Source: Cytophagaceae bacterium (GTDB taxonomy: Bacteria; Bacteroidota; Bacteroidia; Cytophagales; Spirosomataceae). Taken from it: DNA of 57,607 nt. A program made the position numbers and the translations under genes. Numbering within the stretch: position 1 is the first letter of the stretch; each line of letters begins with the position of its first letter. Under the pieces are notes generated by a model. That model had not been told where the DNA came from. It did no database searches and saw only the letters and a program-made list of their open reading frames with translations. The stretch lies in assembly GCA_947464595.1 (NCBI GenBank), contig CANHXO010000002.1, positions 1 to 57,607 of the forward strand, given 5' to 3'. Shown one piece after another: positions 18,123 to 27,233 of the stretch.

Positions 18123-19604
18123 TTAGTAGCCTGGGTTTTGTTCTAATTTATTAATAGACACCTCACTAACAGGCAAAGGTGCTAATAATTTATTCGAATT
18201 TAAGGTATATGATTCAGGATACAAAAATACCTTAGCAGCTTTTTCTCTTTTACCATGAGCGGTCATTACCTCTGCCGCTTTACCAGTTCTTTTCAAATCA
18301 TACCATCTTTGATTCTCAAAACAAAATTCAGTTTGTCTTTCTTTGGCGATTAAAGTTCTTAAGCTAGCCGCATCGCTTGCCGTTATTGGACTGGTTAGAC
18401 CTGCCCTATTTCTAACCAATTGAATACTCGGAATTGCTTGGCTTACTTTGCCTTGCTCAACCAAGGCTTCTGCATACATCAATAAAACATCTGAATAACG
18501 AAGTATTGGCAAATTATCACCACAGCGATTATCCGGTGCGGAAATTGGCGCTTTATATTTAGCACAATAAGGAATAGGTTTTACCTTATTATCCCAGTCT
18601 AAGCCATTCCAAAATCCTATCGATACTGCTTTACGTTTATCACCTGGTTCAAATGCATTAATCAAATCATCGGTCGGCTGATTCCAACCTGCTGCTATAA
18701 TATTAATATTTGGTCTACCTGTTACAGCACCTGCAGAGGTATGTGGAGCAAAAGTAAATATAAAGTTATTCGCTAATTCAGGACTATTTTCTGAATATTG
18801 AATCGCAAAAATGGTCTCTTTAAAATCCTTTTTGGCGGGATTAAATACATCAGCATATTCAGGTAACAAGGTATATTTACCTGATGACATCACGGTACTT
18901 AATGCTTTTTCAGCCTCCGCATGATTACCAATAGTCAAATAAACTTTACCTAATAAGGCCATGGCCGAATTTTCATTTGCCCGACCATTTTCTTCGACAT
19001 CTTTAGCTTTTGCAAAAGCTGCTGCAGCTTCTTTTAAGTCTAAGATAATTCGATCATACACTTGAGTATCCTTCGATCTTTTAATGTCAACGGCTGCTTG
19101 GGAAGTAACAGGCACTAAAACCAAAGGAACTCCACCAAACTGCCTAACAAGATTAAAATAATACAGTGCCCTTAAAAATAGTGCTTCTCCTTTAGATCGA
19201 TCTTTTAAAGACAATTTTGACCATACAGTGGTTGGACGATCTATTTCGCTCAATAATTTATTACAGCGCGTAATTCCATTATATGACAAATTCCAAAAAC
19301 CGCTATAAGTTGTATTGTCAGAACTTAAAATAAATTGATCAATAACACCTCTTGAAGCTTCCCCTGTTCGTACATTATTTTGAAAACTTGCATTATCTGA
19401 AATTAATTCAGCTAAAATCCAATGCTGATTTTTTTCATAATCCCTCATCGGAACATAACATCCATTGGCCAATAAAATATACTCAACCTCTGTTTGATAA
19501 AAACTGCCTTCACTTAGCGTTGCTTTAGGGTAAAGCTCTAAGAAACTATCTTTGCATCCACTTAAAATGATCAGAGCAAAAATTAAAATGATTAAATTTT
19601 TCAT
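18123..19604 (-). CDS. SusD/RagB-type surface glycan-binding lipoprotein
   Basis: An outer-membrane lipoprotein that binds substrate over its SusC partner. The preferred start gives MKNLIILIFALIILSGC with the lipid-acceptor Cys17; an upstream ATG at 19631 in the same frame would add nine polar residues and place the hydrophobic segment less well. The body shows SusD features: TPR-like helices, LRYSDVLLMYAEALVEQG, and the C-terminal PLPVSEVSINKLEQNPGY end typical of the family. Total 493 residues with this start. It directly follows SusC. Substrate is inferred to be a sulfated glycan because of the neighbouring sulfatases. Confidence 0.9.
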   Translation of the reverse strand: MKNLIILIFALIILSGCKDSFLELYPKATLSEGSFYQTEVEYILLANGCYVPMRDYEKNQHWILAELISDNASFQNNVRTGEASRGVIDQFILSSDNTTYSGFWNLSYNGITRCNKLLSEIDRPTTVWSKLSLKDRSKGEALFLRALYYFNLVRQFGGVPLVLVPVTSQAAVDIKRSKDTQVYDRIILDLKEAAAAFAKAKDVEENGRANENSAMALLGKVYLTIGNHAEAEKALSTVMSSGKYTLLPEYADVFNPAKKDFKETIFAIQYSENSPELANNFIFTFAPHTSAGAVTGRPNINIIAAGWNQPTDDLINAFEPGDKRKAVSIGFWNGLDWDNKVKPIPYCAKYKAPISAPDNRCGDNLPILRYSDVLLMYAEALVEQGKVSQAIPSIQLVRNRAGLTSPITASDAASLRTLIAKERQTEFCFENQRWYDLKRTGKAAEVMTAHGKREKAAKVFLYPESYTLNSNKLLAPLPVSEVSINKLEQNPGY

Positions 19605-19630
19605 ATTGTTATTCGGTTTATATCTTGACA

Positions 19631-22600
19631 TTAAAAAGAAAGGTTTAAGCCTAAAGATGTAGTGGTGGCTAAAGGATATGATGACATATCAAAGCCTTGT
19701 GACAAGGTATTATCAATATTTCTTGATTGCGCTTCTGGATTAGCACCTGTATATTTGGTAAACATAGCTAAATTCCTACACGTCAGATAAAGTCTACAAG
19801 ATTCAAATAGTTTCGATTTTTGAACAAAACTAGATGGAACGGTATAGCCCAAAGTTACATTTGAAACACGTAAAAAAGAGGCATCCTCTACCCAACGAGA
19901 ATTTACACGGTGGCCCCAACTTGGTGTTAATTTAGGCACGCCATATAACATAGGATCACCAGGATTAGCAGCACTTCTCCAACGGTTTACAAAAACTTTA
20001 CTAACATTGAAGAATCCTTGTAAATTATCCGTTGTTTGTCTCAAGCCATTCATTACTTGGCCTCCATACTGACCGTTAAGAATGACACCTAATGAAAAGT
20101 TTTTGTATGAAAAGTTATTTGAGAATCCAAAAATAAAATCTGGATGCGGACTTCCTAGCATCGTATAATCAAGAAAGTCACTGATGAGACCATCTCCATT
20201 AACATCTTTATATTTGGGATTGCCTTCATACACTTGCGCTGTCTTAATAATAGCAGGATTTGCGATGTCCGCTGCTGAATACACTCCTTCCATCACAAAT
20301 CCAAAAAACTGACCAATCGGTTTGCCTACAACGGTCACGTGTGTAGGATTTCCATCGTTATTTCCAGATAAGACGCGATCTCCATTTTGATTTAATGAAA
20401 GAACCATATTTCGGTTAATAGCAACATTAAAATTAAAATCCCAGTTGAATTTACCTTGAATAGGGCTTGCGCTCAAGGAAATCTCAACACCCCTATTCCG
20501 AACGGTTCCTTTATTAACAATTTGGGAATTAAATCCTGTAATGGCAGGAATGACATCATTTAACAACATATTAGCACTTTCCCGATTATAATAGTCTAAA
20601 ATCAAGCTAACACGATTATCAAATAATTCAATATCCAAACCTGTATCAAACTGATCAGATTCCTCCCAAGTTAAGAAAGGATTGGAAATACCAACGAATG
20701 AAGCGGAAACCTGATTACTTCCAAATATATAGGAACCAGGGTTTATAGCAGCTAAAGAAGAATAGTTTCCAATATTGTTGTTTCCACTCTTGCCTAAACT
20801 AGCGCGCCATTTTAAACTGGATATAATTTTACTATCTTTTAAGAAAGCCTCCTCAGAAATGCGCCATGCTACACCAAAGGAAGGGAAGGCGGCGTATCTA
20901 TTTTTAAGTCCAAACCTTGAGGATCCATCTGTTCTAAGAGTTGCTGTCACTAAATATTTATCAGCAAATGAATAATTAGCCCTACCCAAATAGGAAATCA
21001 AACTCCATTCCTGCGCATTTTCGCCCCATGAACTAATAGCTTGAGCCGCATTGATCGTTTGTATTAAATCATTTGAATAAGGAGATGCATTTAAATTTAA
21101 ACCACTCGTACTACTACGTTGGGTGGTATATCCCACAACTGCATTAAAACGATGTTTGCCTAAATTTTTATTATAATTTAATGTATTCTCAATTAACCAG
21201 TCAAATGTTTCAGACCTAGAATTAGAAGATCTACCAGTACCTGCAATCGGCGGAACATTGGCTGTTGAAGTTCCAACGGTACTTGGCACAAATTGATTAA
21301 ATTTTGACGAAGAATAAATTGTATTTAAAGATGTTTTAAACTTTAAATCTGGTAATATATCCCATTCTAAAAAAACAGATCCTAAACTCTGAAATTGATT
21401 TTGCATTTGGGTCGTATTTTTCAATAAGAATAAAGGATTCATAAAACTCCAAGCTGAATGATATTTACTCTGTGGAGATCGGACATACGGAATTAATTGA
21501 CCACTCGCGTCATAGGGTGACATCACAGGATTAGCCCATAATGAAACTCCAATCACATCGTCCCTACTAGAATTGGTGTTGGTACGATCCTGGTTAACCA
21601 AGGAGTTAAGTAAAGACCCTCCAATAGTCACCGTTTTGCTAAGATTAGATTCAAAACCAAGTTTGCTTGTAAAACGCTCGACGCCTGTATACTTTAATGC
21701 TCCATCTTGTTTAAAATAACCAAAACTTGCATTGATTTTAGAATCTTGAGTACCTCTTTGAATGCTTAAATTGTGTTCTTGAATGGGAGCGGTTTGCAAG
21801 ATTAAATCGTACCAGTCCGTTCCATTTCCGACCAATTGGTCTATGTTTTGATATTCAACAGGATAATCAGCTACCGTTGTTTTTCGATTTTCAGCTCTTA
21901 ATACTGCTACATCGATTTTATTTCTCTGCAATTCAACAAATTCTTTCTGATTCATCAATTCAGGACGCCCTTTTTTTGGCACATCCTGCATACCCGTCAT
22001 CGATGAAAAATTGATTTGTAATTTACCGTATTGACCTTTTTTAGTTGTAATCATGATGACACCATTAGCACCCCTAGAACCATAAATTGCTGTAGAAGAG
22101 GCATCTTTTAATACCGAAATAGATTCAATGTCATTCGGATTGATTAATAATAGAGGATTAAAGTCCTGATTTAATCCAGCAGAATAAGGCATTCCGTCAA
22201 TCACATATAAGGGTTCGTTACCCGCTCCTAAAGATCCACTACCTCTAATTCTTACTGAAGTTCCAGCACCTGGCTGACCCGATAATTGCTGAATTTGCAT
22301 ACCAGCCACCTGGCCAATCATTTTTTGATCAATGGTCGACACCGGTAAGTCTTTAATCGTATTTTGATTGATCGTCGCCACAGCACCTGTTAAATCTTTT
22401 GCTCTTGCAGTACCATAACCTACGACCACTACTTCAGATAAAGCTTTATTTTCAGACACTAGAGTAATGTTGATCATTGATCTATTTCCAACTGCAACTT
22501 CTTGAGTGATAAAACCAACAAAACTAAAAGATAAAATTGCCTTGTCATCTGAAACACTCAAATTATAAGTACCATCAATATTACTGCTAACTCCTTTATT

Positions 22601-23101
22601 GGTTCCCTTAATGAGAATATTTACACCTGGTATGGGACTTCCACTTTCGTCAGTAATTTTCCCTTTGACCGTTTTGGCATCTATAATCAATGATTCAGAT
22701 TCTTGATTATTCAATGGAGAATTAGAATTCAGAAGATCAATCTTAGATTTCGTTAATAAAATTCTATTCTCAATCACTTCATAAGAAATCGAATTGGGAT
22801 TTAGAATTTCATTTAATACGGTCGAAAGTTTTGTCTTTTGTAAATTCAAGTTCATTTTTTGATTTATCTGAACTCTGGTACTATACACAAACTTAACCTC
22901 AGCTTGCTTTTCAATTTGAGCTAAAACTGATTTGAAATTAATGTTCTGACCTACAATAGTTACAGAGCGGTTTAAAACTTCTTGGGCCTGTGATTCATGT
23001 GCAACAGCTAATGTAGTACACAATAAAACGAGGCAAATTTGACTAAAGGTAATTTTCATAAATAACCACAAATTTTGGGTGTTCAATCGGTGTTTTTTCA
23101 T
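19631..23101 (-). CDS. SusC/RagA TonB-dependent transporter with STN domain
   Basis: A 1156-residue outer-membrane importer. After a signal region ending near ESQAQ come an STN domain (about 45-125, INFKSVLAQIEKQ), a carboxypeptidase-D-like domain (about 145-215, GKITDESGSPIPGVNI), a TonB-box-like EVVVVGYGT, the plug (residues about 230-350, VRIRGSGSLGAGNEPLYVIDG) and the barrel ending LGLNLSF. STN domains pass a ligand signal to a FecR anti-sigma, and the FecR gene is just upstream, so this importer is also the sensor of its own induction. The stop overlaps the longer SusD frame by one base. Confidence 0.93.
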   Translation of the reverse strand: MKKHRLNTQNLWLFMKITFSQICLVLLCTTLAVAHESQAQEVLNRSVTIVGQNINFKSVLAQIEKQAEVKFVYSTRVQINQKMNLNLQKTKLSTVLNEILNPNSISYEVIENRILLTKSKIDLLNSNSPLNNQESESLIIDAKTVKGKITDESGSPIPGVNILIKGTNKGVSSNIDGTYNLSVSDDKAILSFSFVGFITQEVAVGNRSMINITLVSENKALSEVVVVGYGTARAKDLTGAVATINQNTIKDLPVSTIDQKMIGQVAGMQIQQLSGQPGAGTSVRIRGSGSLGAGNEPLYVIDGMPYSAGLNQDFNPLLLINPNDIESISVLKDASSTAIYGSRGANGVIMITTKKGQYGKLQINFSSMTGMQDVPKKGRPELMNQKEFVELQRNKIDVAVLRAENRKTTVADYPVEYQNIDQLVGNGTDWYDLILQTAPIQEHNLSIQRGTQDSKINASFGYFKQDGALKYTGVERFTSKLGFESNLSKTVTIGGSLLNSLVNQDRTNTNSSRDDVIGVSLWANPVMSPYDASGQLIPYVRSPQSKYHSAWSFMNPLFLLKNTTQMQNQFQSLGSVFLEWDILPDLKFKTSLNTIYSSSKFNQFVPSTVGTSTANVPPIAGTGRSSNSRSETFDWLIENTLNYNKNLGKHRFNAVVGYTTQRSSTSGLNLNASPYSNDLIQTINAAQAISSWGENAQEWSLISYLGRANYSFADKYLVTATLRTDGSSRFGLKNRYAAFPSFGVAWRISEEAFLKDSKIISSLKWRASLGKSGNNNIGNYSSLAAINPGSYIFGSNQVSASFVGISNPFLTWEESDQFDTGLDIELFDNRVSLILDYYNRESANMLLNDVIPAITGFNSQIVNKGTVRNRGVEISLSASPIQGKFNWDFNFNVAINRNMVLSLNQNGDRVLSGNNDGNPTHVTVVGKPIGQFFGFVMEGVYSAADIANPAIIKTAQVYEGNPKYKDVNGDGLISDFLDYTMLGSPHPDFIFGFSNNFSYKNFSLGVILNGQYGGQVMNGLRQTTDNLQGFFNVSKVFVNRWRSAANPGDPMLYGVPKLTPSWGHRVNSRWVEDASFLRVSNVTLGYTVPSSFVQKSKLFESCRLYLTCRNLAMFTKYTGANPEAQSRNIDNTLSQGFDMSSYPLATTTSLGLNLSF

Positions 23102-23210
23102 AGATTTACAAGGTTTAAATTAACATTTTGAAACATTTAACCCGCCTCAGATTGGCATTTGTCACGGGTTATTTTTTAGGCAGAAAGTAGTATTTCTTCT
23201 TTCTGTTTTT

Positions 23211-24203
23211 TTAATTACATCCTTCTCCAGTTATAAAAATGACAGTCCCACGTTTTTCATAGGTAGCTGCGATAGATTTACAGATTAAATTTAATTGGGT
23301 AAACATGGGTAATCCATTTAAATCTGCAGTGATTTGACAATCATTCGATTTAGGATTAGTTAAAATTATTTCTACCCCATAGTGTTTTGACATCGTTGAC
23401 AATACAGATTGAAGTGGAGTTGCTTGGAAAATAAGTTGTCCCTTGGAAAAATCTGGAGTCAAAATTGGCAACGGATTATCCACTATTGTGGGATTAATAG
23501 TCTTGGATACAATATCAAATACAACCTTTTGATTTCTGGTTAAAATAACCCCATTTAAATTATTGTTATCACTGACTTTATTTGAATATACAGAGACTTT
23601 ACCGCTTGTGACTGAAACTTCTATTTGATTGCTTCTTGTATTTGATTTTACCCAGAAACTAGTTCCTAATACTTCCGTATTTAAATCACCTGTATGCACG
23701 ACAAATGGCTTGGTTACATTTCGTTTAACTTTAAAAAATGCTTGGCCAATTAAAAAGACTTCTCTTTTTTTGATGTTAAAATCTTTCCCATAAATGATGC
23801 TACTTTTGGGCTTTAGAATGACTAAAGAACCATCTTTTAATAAGACTTTTTGGTCTACTAAAGACATGTTTTTCATCTCCATTCCTGATGCGCTAACTGA
23901 CTTAGAATCTGAAATTTCAGTTGTTCGAACATTTAATAAAAATACAAGTAATAAACATGCAGCTAAACTTGTTACAATACCTATGCCAATTTTAGTGATT
24001 TTCGAAAATTGCTTATTAGGGATTTTTGAATGAATATTTCTCAAGATCCTACCCCTTATTTCCTCCTTTTCACTTGAAGAAATTTTTAGTTGATTTTCCT
24101 TATCTAATTTTTCACTCCATTCTAGTAGTAACAATTCTTCCTCCACCGAGCACATGCCTTGGAGGTATTTATTCGACAGTAAATTAAATTCCTGTTTTGT
24201 CAT
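23211..24203 (-). CDS. FecR-family anti-sigma factor
   Basis: A 330-residue inner-membrane regulator. The cytoplasmic N-terminus (about 1-65, MTKQEFNLLSNKYLQG) is expected to bind the sigma factor, one transmembrane helix lies at about 68-90, then the periplasmic FecR domain (SLVILKPKSSIIYG, VFLIGQAFFKV) and a C-terminal DUF4974 domain (FQATPLQSVLSTMSKHYGV). It is 10 bp downstream of the sigma gene. By analogy to FecIR-FecA it releases the sigma when the STN domain of SusC reports ligand. Confidence 0.92.
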   Translation of the reverse strand: MTKQEFNLLSNKYLQGMCSVEEELLLLEWSEKLDKENQLKISSSEKEEIRGRILRNIHSKIPNKQFSKITKIGIGIVTSLAACLLLVFLLNVRTTEISDSKSVSASGMEMKNMSLVDQKVLLKDGSLVILKPKSSIIYGKDFNIKKREVFLIGQAFFKVKRNVTKPFVVHTGDLNTEVLGTSFWVKSNTRSNQIEVSVTSGKVSVYSNKVSDNNNLNGVILTRNQKVVFDIVSKTINPTIVDNPLPILTPDFSKGQLIFQATPLQSVLSTMSKHYGVEIILTNPKSNDCQITADLNGLPMFTQLNLICKSIAATYEKRGTVIFITGEGCN

Positions 24204-24213
24204 AAAAATTGAC

Positions 24214-24771
24214 CTAATTTAAACGTGAATAATCTTTTAAATTTTCTTTTAGAAACTTAAGGGATTTGGTTATATGGTATTCTACAGCCTTTTCACTCAA
24301 TTTCATTTGAAGCGCAATTTCCTTTGTATTCATATTTTCGAACCGACTTTTTTTGAAAATATGAACACTTTTTTCAGGCAATAGTGAAAGTACTTTTTCA
24401 ACAGCATCTGTCAATTCAGTATAATTGACAATTTCATCTGTATTAAAATGAAAATCGATCTCCTTTAAAATAATATGCTCTTGATATTTGCGGAAATTGA
24501 TTTTAGAGCGTATTAAATCGTATACTTTATTTTTGATGGAAATAACTAAATACAAATCCAAATTATTAATAACAATTGTCTCTCTTCTATTCCAAATACT
24601 CAAAAAAACATCTTGTACAAGCTCCTCAGCCTCTTCCTTATTTCCTGTTTGATTAAAGGCAATTCTGTAAATTTTAAACCAATATCTTGAATAAATTTCT
24701 TCAAAGGCGGCGGAATGCCCCTGATTTAAACCTAAAACCAATAGATGATCTTCAAGCCCTTTGAAATTCAT
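24214..24771 (-). CDS. ECF sigma-70 factor
   Basis: A 185-residue extracytoplasmic-function sigma factor. Region 2 lies at about 20-90 (AAFEEIYSRYWFKIYRIAF, EEAEELVQDVFLSIWNRR), and region 4 at about 125-180 (LPEKSVHIFKKSRFENMNTKEIA, with LSEKAVEYHITKSLKFL as the recognition helix). It matches the Bacteroidota SusC/FecR-linked ECF class. It is the first gene of the sulfatase operon and probably drives the SusC promoter; the 109-bp FecR-SusC gap is the expected target. Confidence 0.93.
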   Translation of the reverse strand: MNFKGLEDHLLVLGLNQGHSAAFEEIYSRYWFKIYRIAFNQTGNKEEAEELVQDVFLSIWNRRETIVINNLDLYLVISIKNKVYDLIRSKINFRKYQEHIILKEIDFHFNTDEIVNYTELTDAVEKVLSLLPEKSVHIFKKSRFENMNTKEIALQMKLSEKAVEYHITKSLKFLKENLKDYSRLN

Positions 24772-24987
24772 TTAGAAGAAATAATTTTTTGTTTGTAAGC
24801 TATAGTCGTGCAACATTGAAATAACCCTAAATAAAATTAAAATATTTTTATTTAATTATTGGATACCTGATTATATGTCTCCAAAAACCGTTTTACCTCG
24901 GACAAATTATGACATCCTTGATCATCGGTTAAAACGATCAATAAGCTAGTCAATAATGGCAATATAATTATCTATTTTTCTGTACCT

Positions 24988-25033
24988 TCGTCAGCTTTAC
25001 TAACTTTTGAAAAGTTAGTAAAGCTAAAGACGA
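24988..25033. promoter_or_regulatory. Long perfect inverted repeat upstream of MFS gene
   Basis: Left arm 24993-25008 and right arm 25010-25025 are 16-bp perfect complements around a single G; an outer TCGTC/GACGA pair extends the stem after a 3-nt bulge. It lies 37 bp before the 25070 start. An A-run, not a U-run, follows on the + strand, so it is not a standard terminator. It may be an operator pair or a 5'-leader hairpin. Confidence 0.6.
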
Positions 25034-25069
25034 AAAAAAATAAATTAATTTTCAGATAAGCCCATTTAC

Positions 25070-26311
25070 ATGAATAAAAGATATTGGGTGCTATTCGTCA
25101 TGGCACTATTTTCCATCATCACCTATTTAGATAGAACATCAATCTCCATCACGGGTAGCGCCATCACCCAGGAACTTAATTTATCAGAAAAAGAATTTGG
25201 TTGGATTTTAGGATCGTTTGCTTTTGCCTATGGTTTATTTGAAATACCCGTGGGATTGTGGGGCGATCGGAAAGGGCCTAAATCCATCTTATTTAGAATT
25301 GTCCTATCATGGTCCGTATTTACCATCCTAACAGGATTTTCTACTACGTTTACGATGCTTTTCATTATCCGATTTCTATTTGGAATCGGAGAGGCTGGAG
25401 CTTATCCAAATGCTACTATCGTAATTTCTCGTTGGTTCCCAAAATCCGAAACAGGGCGAGCCCAATCATTTATTTGGATCGCAAGCCGTATCGGTGCCGC
25501 ATTAGCCCCCTTCCTATCCTTGTTCATCATGCAAATGTACGGTTGGCACTATGTGTTTTATGCTTTTGGCATTTTAGGGATTATCTGGGCAGCCTTTTGG
25601 GGACTTTGGTTTAAAGATGAACCACGGGATATGCCACACATTTCCCCTAAAGAGATCGAGCACATTGAACAAGGGCGTGAGTTAAAATCGGGGGGTGAAA
25701 GCTTTTCCATCGTTTTGAAAATCCTAAAAGATCCTAATATTTGGTCCCTGATGGGCATGTACCACTGCCTATTATATGGTGCGTATTTTTACCTTTCATG
25801 GATGCCCAAATACCTAAAAAATGGCCGAGGAATCGACGATACCCAAATTGCATTTTTAGCCTCGCTCCCATTTATTTTAGGAACGGTTGGCTGTTTTATC
25901 GGAGGATTTTCATCCGATTACATCACCCAAAAACGAGGGTTAAAATGGGGACGCCGGGCCGTAGGAATGTTTGGCTTAGTCATGTCAGGCCTGTGCATGT
26001 TGACAGCCACATTTATTCCAGATACCACTACGTCGATTGTCGTTTTAGCTTTTGGCTTAGCTTTTAAAGATTTCACCTTACCCGTTTCTTGGGCTACATC
26101 CTCTGACATAGGGGGTCAAAATGCAGGAGCCGTCGCAGGAGCCATGGGGATGGCGGGCCAATTGGGCTCCACCATCATGTCCATCGCTTTTGGCTACATC
26201 CTTGCGGCCACAGGAAGTTGGGATATCCCCGTCAGAATTATAGGCTGCATAGTCATCCTAGGCGGATTTTTATGGCTACGCATTGATCCAACAAAGAAAA
26301 TTAGCCTTTAA
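25070..26311 (+). CDS. ACS-family MFS sugar-acid permease
   Basis: A 413-residue inner-membrane transporter with about 12 helices. The first loop has GDRKGPKSILF, a loop-2 motif of the MFS, and FLFGIGEAGAYPNATIVISRWFP is the hallmark of the anion:cation symporter branch (hexuronate, galactonate, glucarate carriers). Probably imports a sugar acid or similar anion by proton symport. It is divergent from the sigma gene across 298 bp and convergent with the SDR gene. Its closeness to the sulfatase locus suggests it carries the desulfated product, which is inference. Confidence 0.85.
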   Translation: MNKRYWVLFVMALFSIITYLDRTSISITGSAITQELNLSEKEFGWILGSFAFAYGLFEIPVGLWGDRKGPKSILFRIVLSWSVFTILTGFSTTFTMLFIIRFLFGIGEAGAYPNATIVISRWFPKSETGRAQSFIWIASRIGAALAPFLSLFIMQMYGWHYVFYAFGILGIIWAAFWGLWFKDEPRDMPHISPKEIEHIEQGRELKSGGESFSIVLKILKDPNIWSLMGMYHCLLYGAYFYLSWMPKYLKNGRGIDDTQIAFLASLPFILGTVGCFIGGFSSDYITQKRGLKWGRRAVGMFGLVMSGLCMLTATFIPDTTTSIVVLAFGLAFKDFTLPVSWATSSDIGGQNAGAVAGAMGMAGQLGSTIMSIAFGYILAATGSWDIPVRIIGCIVILGGFLWLRIDPTKKISL

Positions 26312-26312
26312 A

Positions 26313-27065
26313 TTATTGGGCTAAATATCCTCCATCCACATTGTAATAAGCTCCTGTAATAAAAGAAGCTTTGTTTGAATTTAAAAACAAAGCCAACTCC
26401 GCAACTTCCGACGCTTGGCATAAACGTCCCATGGGATGAAGATTTGCCACCGCATCGATCGTTTCTTGATCCAAAGTATTCGTCAATAATGGAGTATCAA
26501 TATACCCAGGTCCAATCGAATTGATTCGTATTTTTTTAGTCGCATATTCCACTGCGGCTGATTTAGTCAGGCCAACAACCCCATGTTTGGCTGCTACATA
26601 TGCCGGTGAATTTTGGCTAGCCACCATACCCAAAATGGAAGAAATATTGACGATGCTGCCACCTCCAAACTCCATCAATTTAGGTATTTGAAAATGCATG
26701 CCTAAAAATACGCCAGTTAAATTAATGCCGATCACTTTATCCCAGCCGTCCAAGGGATACTCCCCCACGGGAGCAAGAGGCCCCCCGATCCCCGCATTGT
26801 TTACTGCAATATGTAAAGCTCCATACCGGCGAATCGTTTCATCAATCAATTTTTGATGATCCATCACTTTGGAGGTGTCTGCCAAAACAAAAAAGGCCTC
26901 TCCGCCCTCTTTCAAAATCAAACGCACCGTTTCGTTTCCACCTTGCTCATCGATATCTGAAACTACCACCTTTGCCCCTTCCAGGGCATACAAACAGGCT
27001 ATTGCCCGTCCAATTCCAGATCCAGCTCCGGTGATTAACGCTACTTTCTTGTCAAGTACTTTCAT
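26313..27065 (-). CDS. SDR-family NAD(P)-dependent dehydrogenase
   Basis: A 250-residue classical short-chain dehydrogenase/reductase, cytoplasmic. It has the cofactor motif TGAGSGIG (12-19), NNAG (89-92), catalytic Ser in NISS (about 142), Tyr156 and Lys160 (YVAAK), and the C-terminal FITGAYYNVDGG. An aspartate at the end of the second beta strand (VSDID, 35-39) favours NAD over NADP. Likely oxidises a sugar or sugar-acid hydroxyl brought in by the adjacent permease. It is convergent with that gene, with one base between stops. Confidence 0.9.
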   Translation of the reverse strand: MKVLDKKVALITGAGSGIGRAIACLYALEGAKVVVSDIDEQGGNETVRLILKEGGEAFFVLADTSKVMDHQKLIDETIRRYGALHIAVNNAGIGGPLAPVGEYPLDGWDKVIGINLTGVFLGMHFQIPKLMEFGGGSIVNISSILGMVASQNSPAYVAAKHGVVGLTKSAAVEYATKKIRINSIGPGYIDTPLLTNTLDQETIDAVANLHPMGRLCQASEVAELALFLNSNKASFITGAYYNVDGGYLAQ

Positions 27066-27085
27066 GATTTCATCCTTAAGCCATT

Positions 27086-27099
27086 GGGCAACATTGCCC
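27086..27099. promoter_or_regulatory. Candidate operator, GGGCAA-CA-TTGCCC
   Basis: A 14-bp perfect palindrome 20 bp upstream of the SDR start, in the divergent SDR/GH130 gap. Its size and position suit a repressor site. No regulator gene is adjacent. Confidence 0.3.
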
Positions 27100-27233
27100 T
27101 AATTATTTGGCAAGATATCCATAACTCATTGGCTAATAAATGATTAAATACATATTAAAAGGTGCGAAAACTCATAAAAAAGGAAGTTGAAGGTATCCGC
27201 ATTTGCCTACCTTGCCAAACAATTTTTAAAGTC

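Noticed and set aside
23181-23212. CAGAAAG/CTTTCTG hairpin plus T-run as terminator of the FecR gene
   Set aside because: The T-run follows the stem on the + strand, but the flanking genes run on the - strand; on their strand it is followed by an A-rich stretch.
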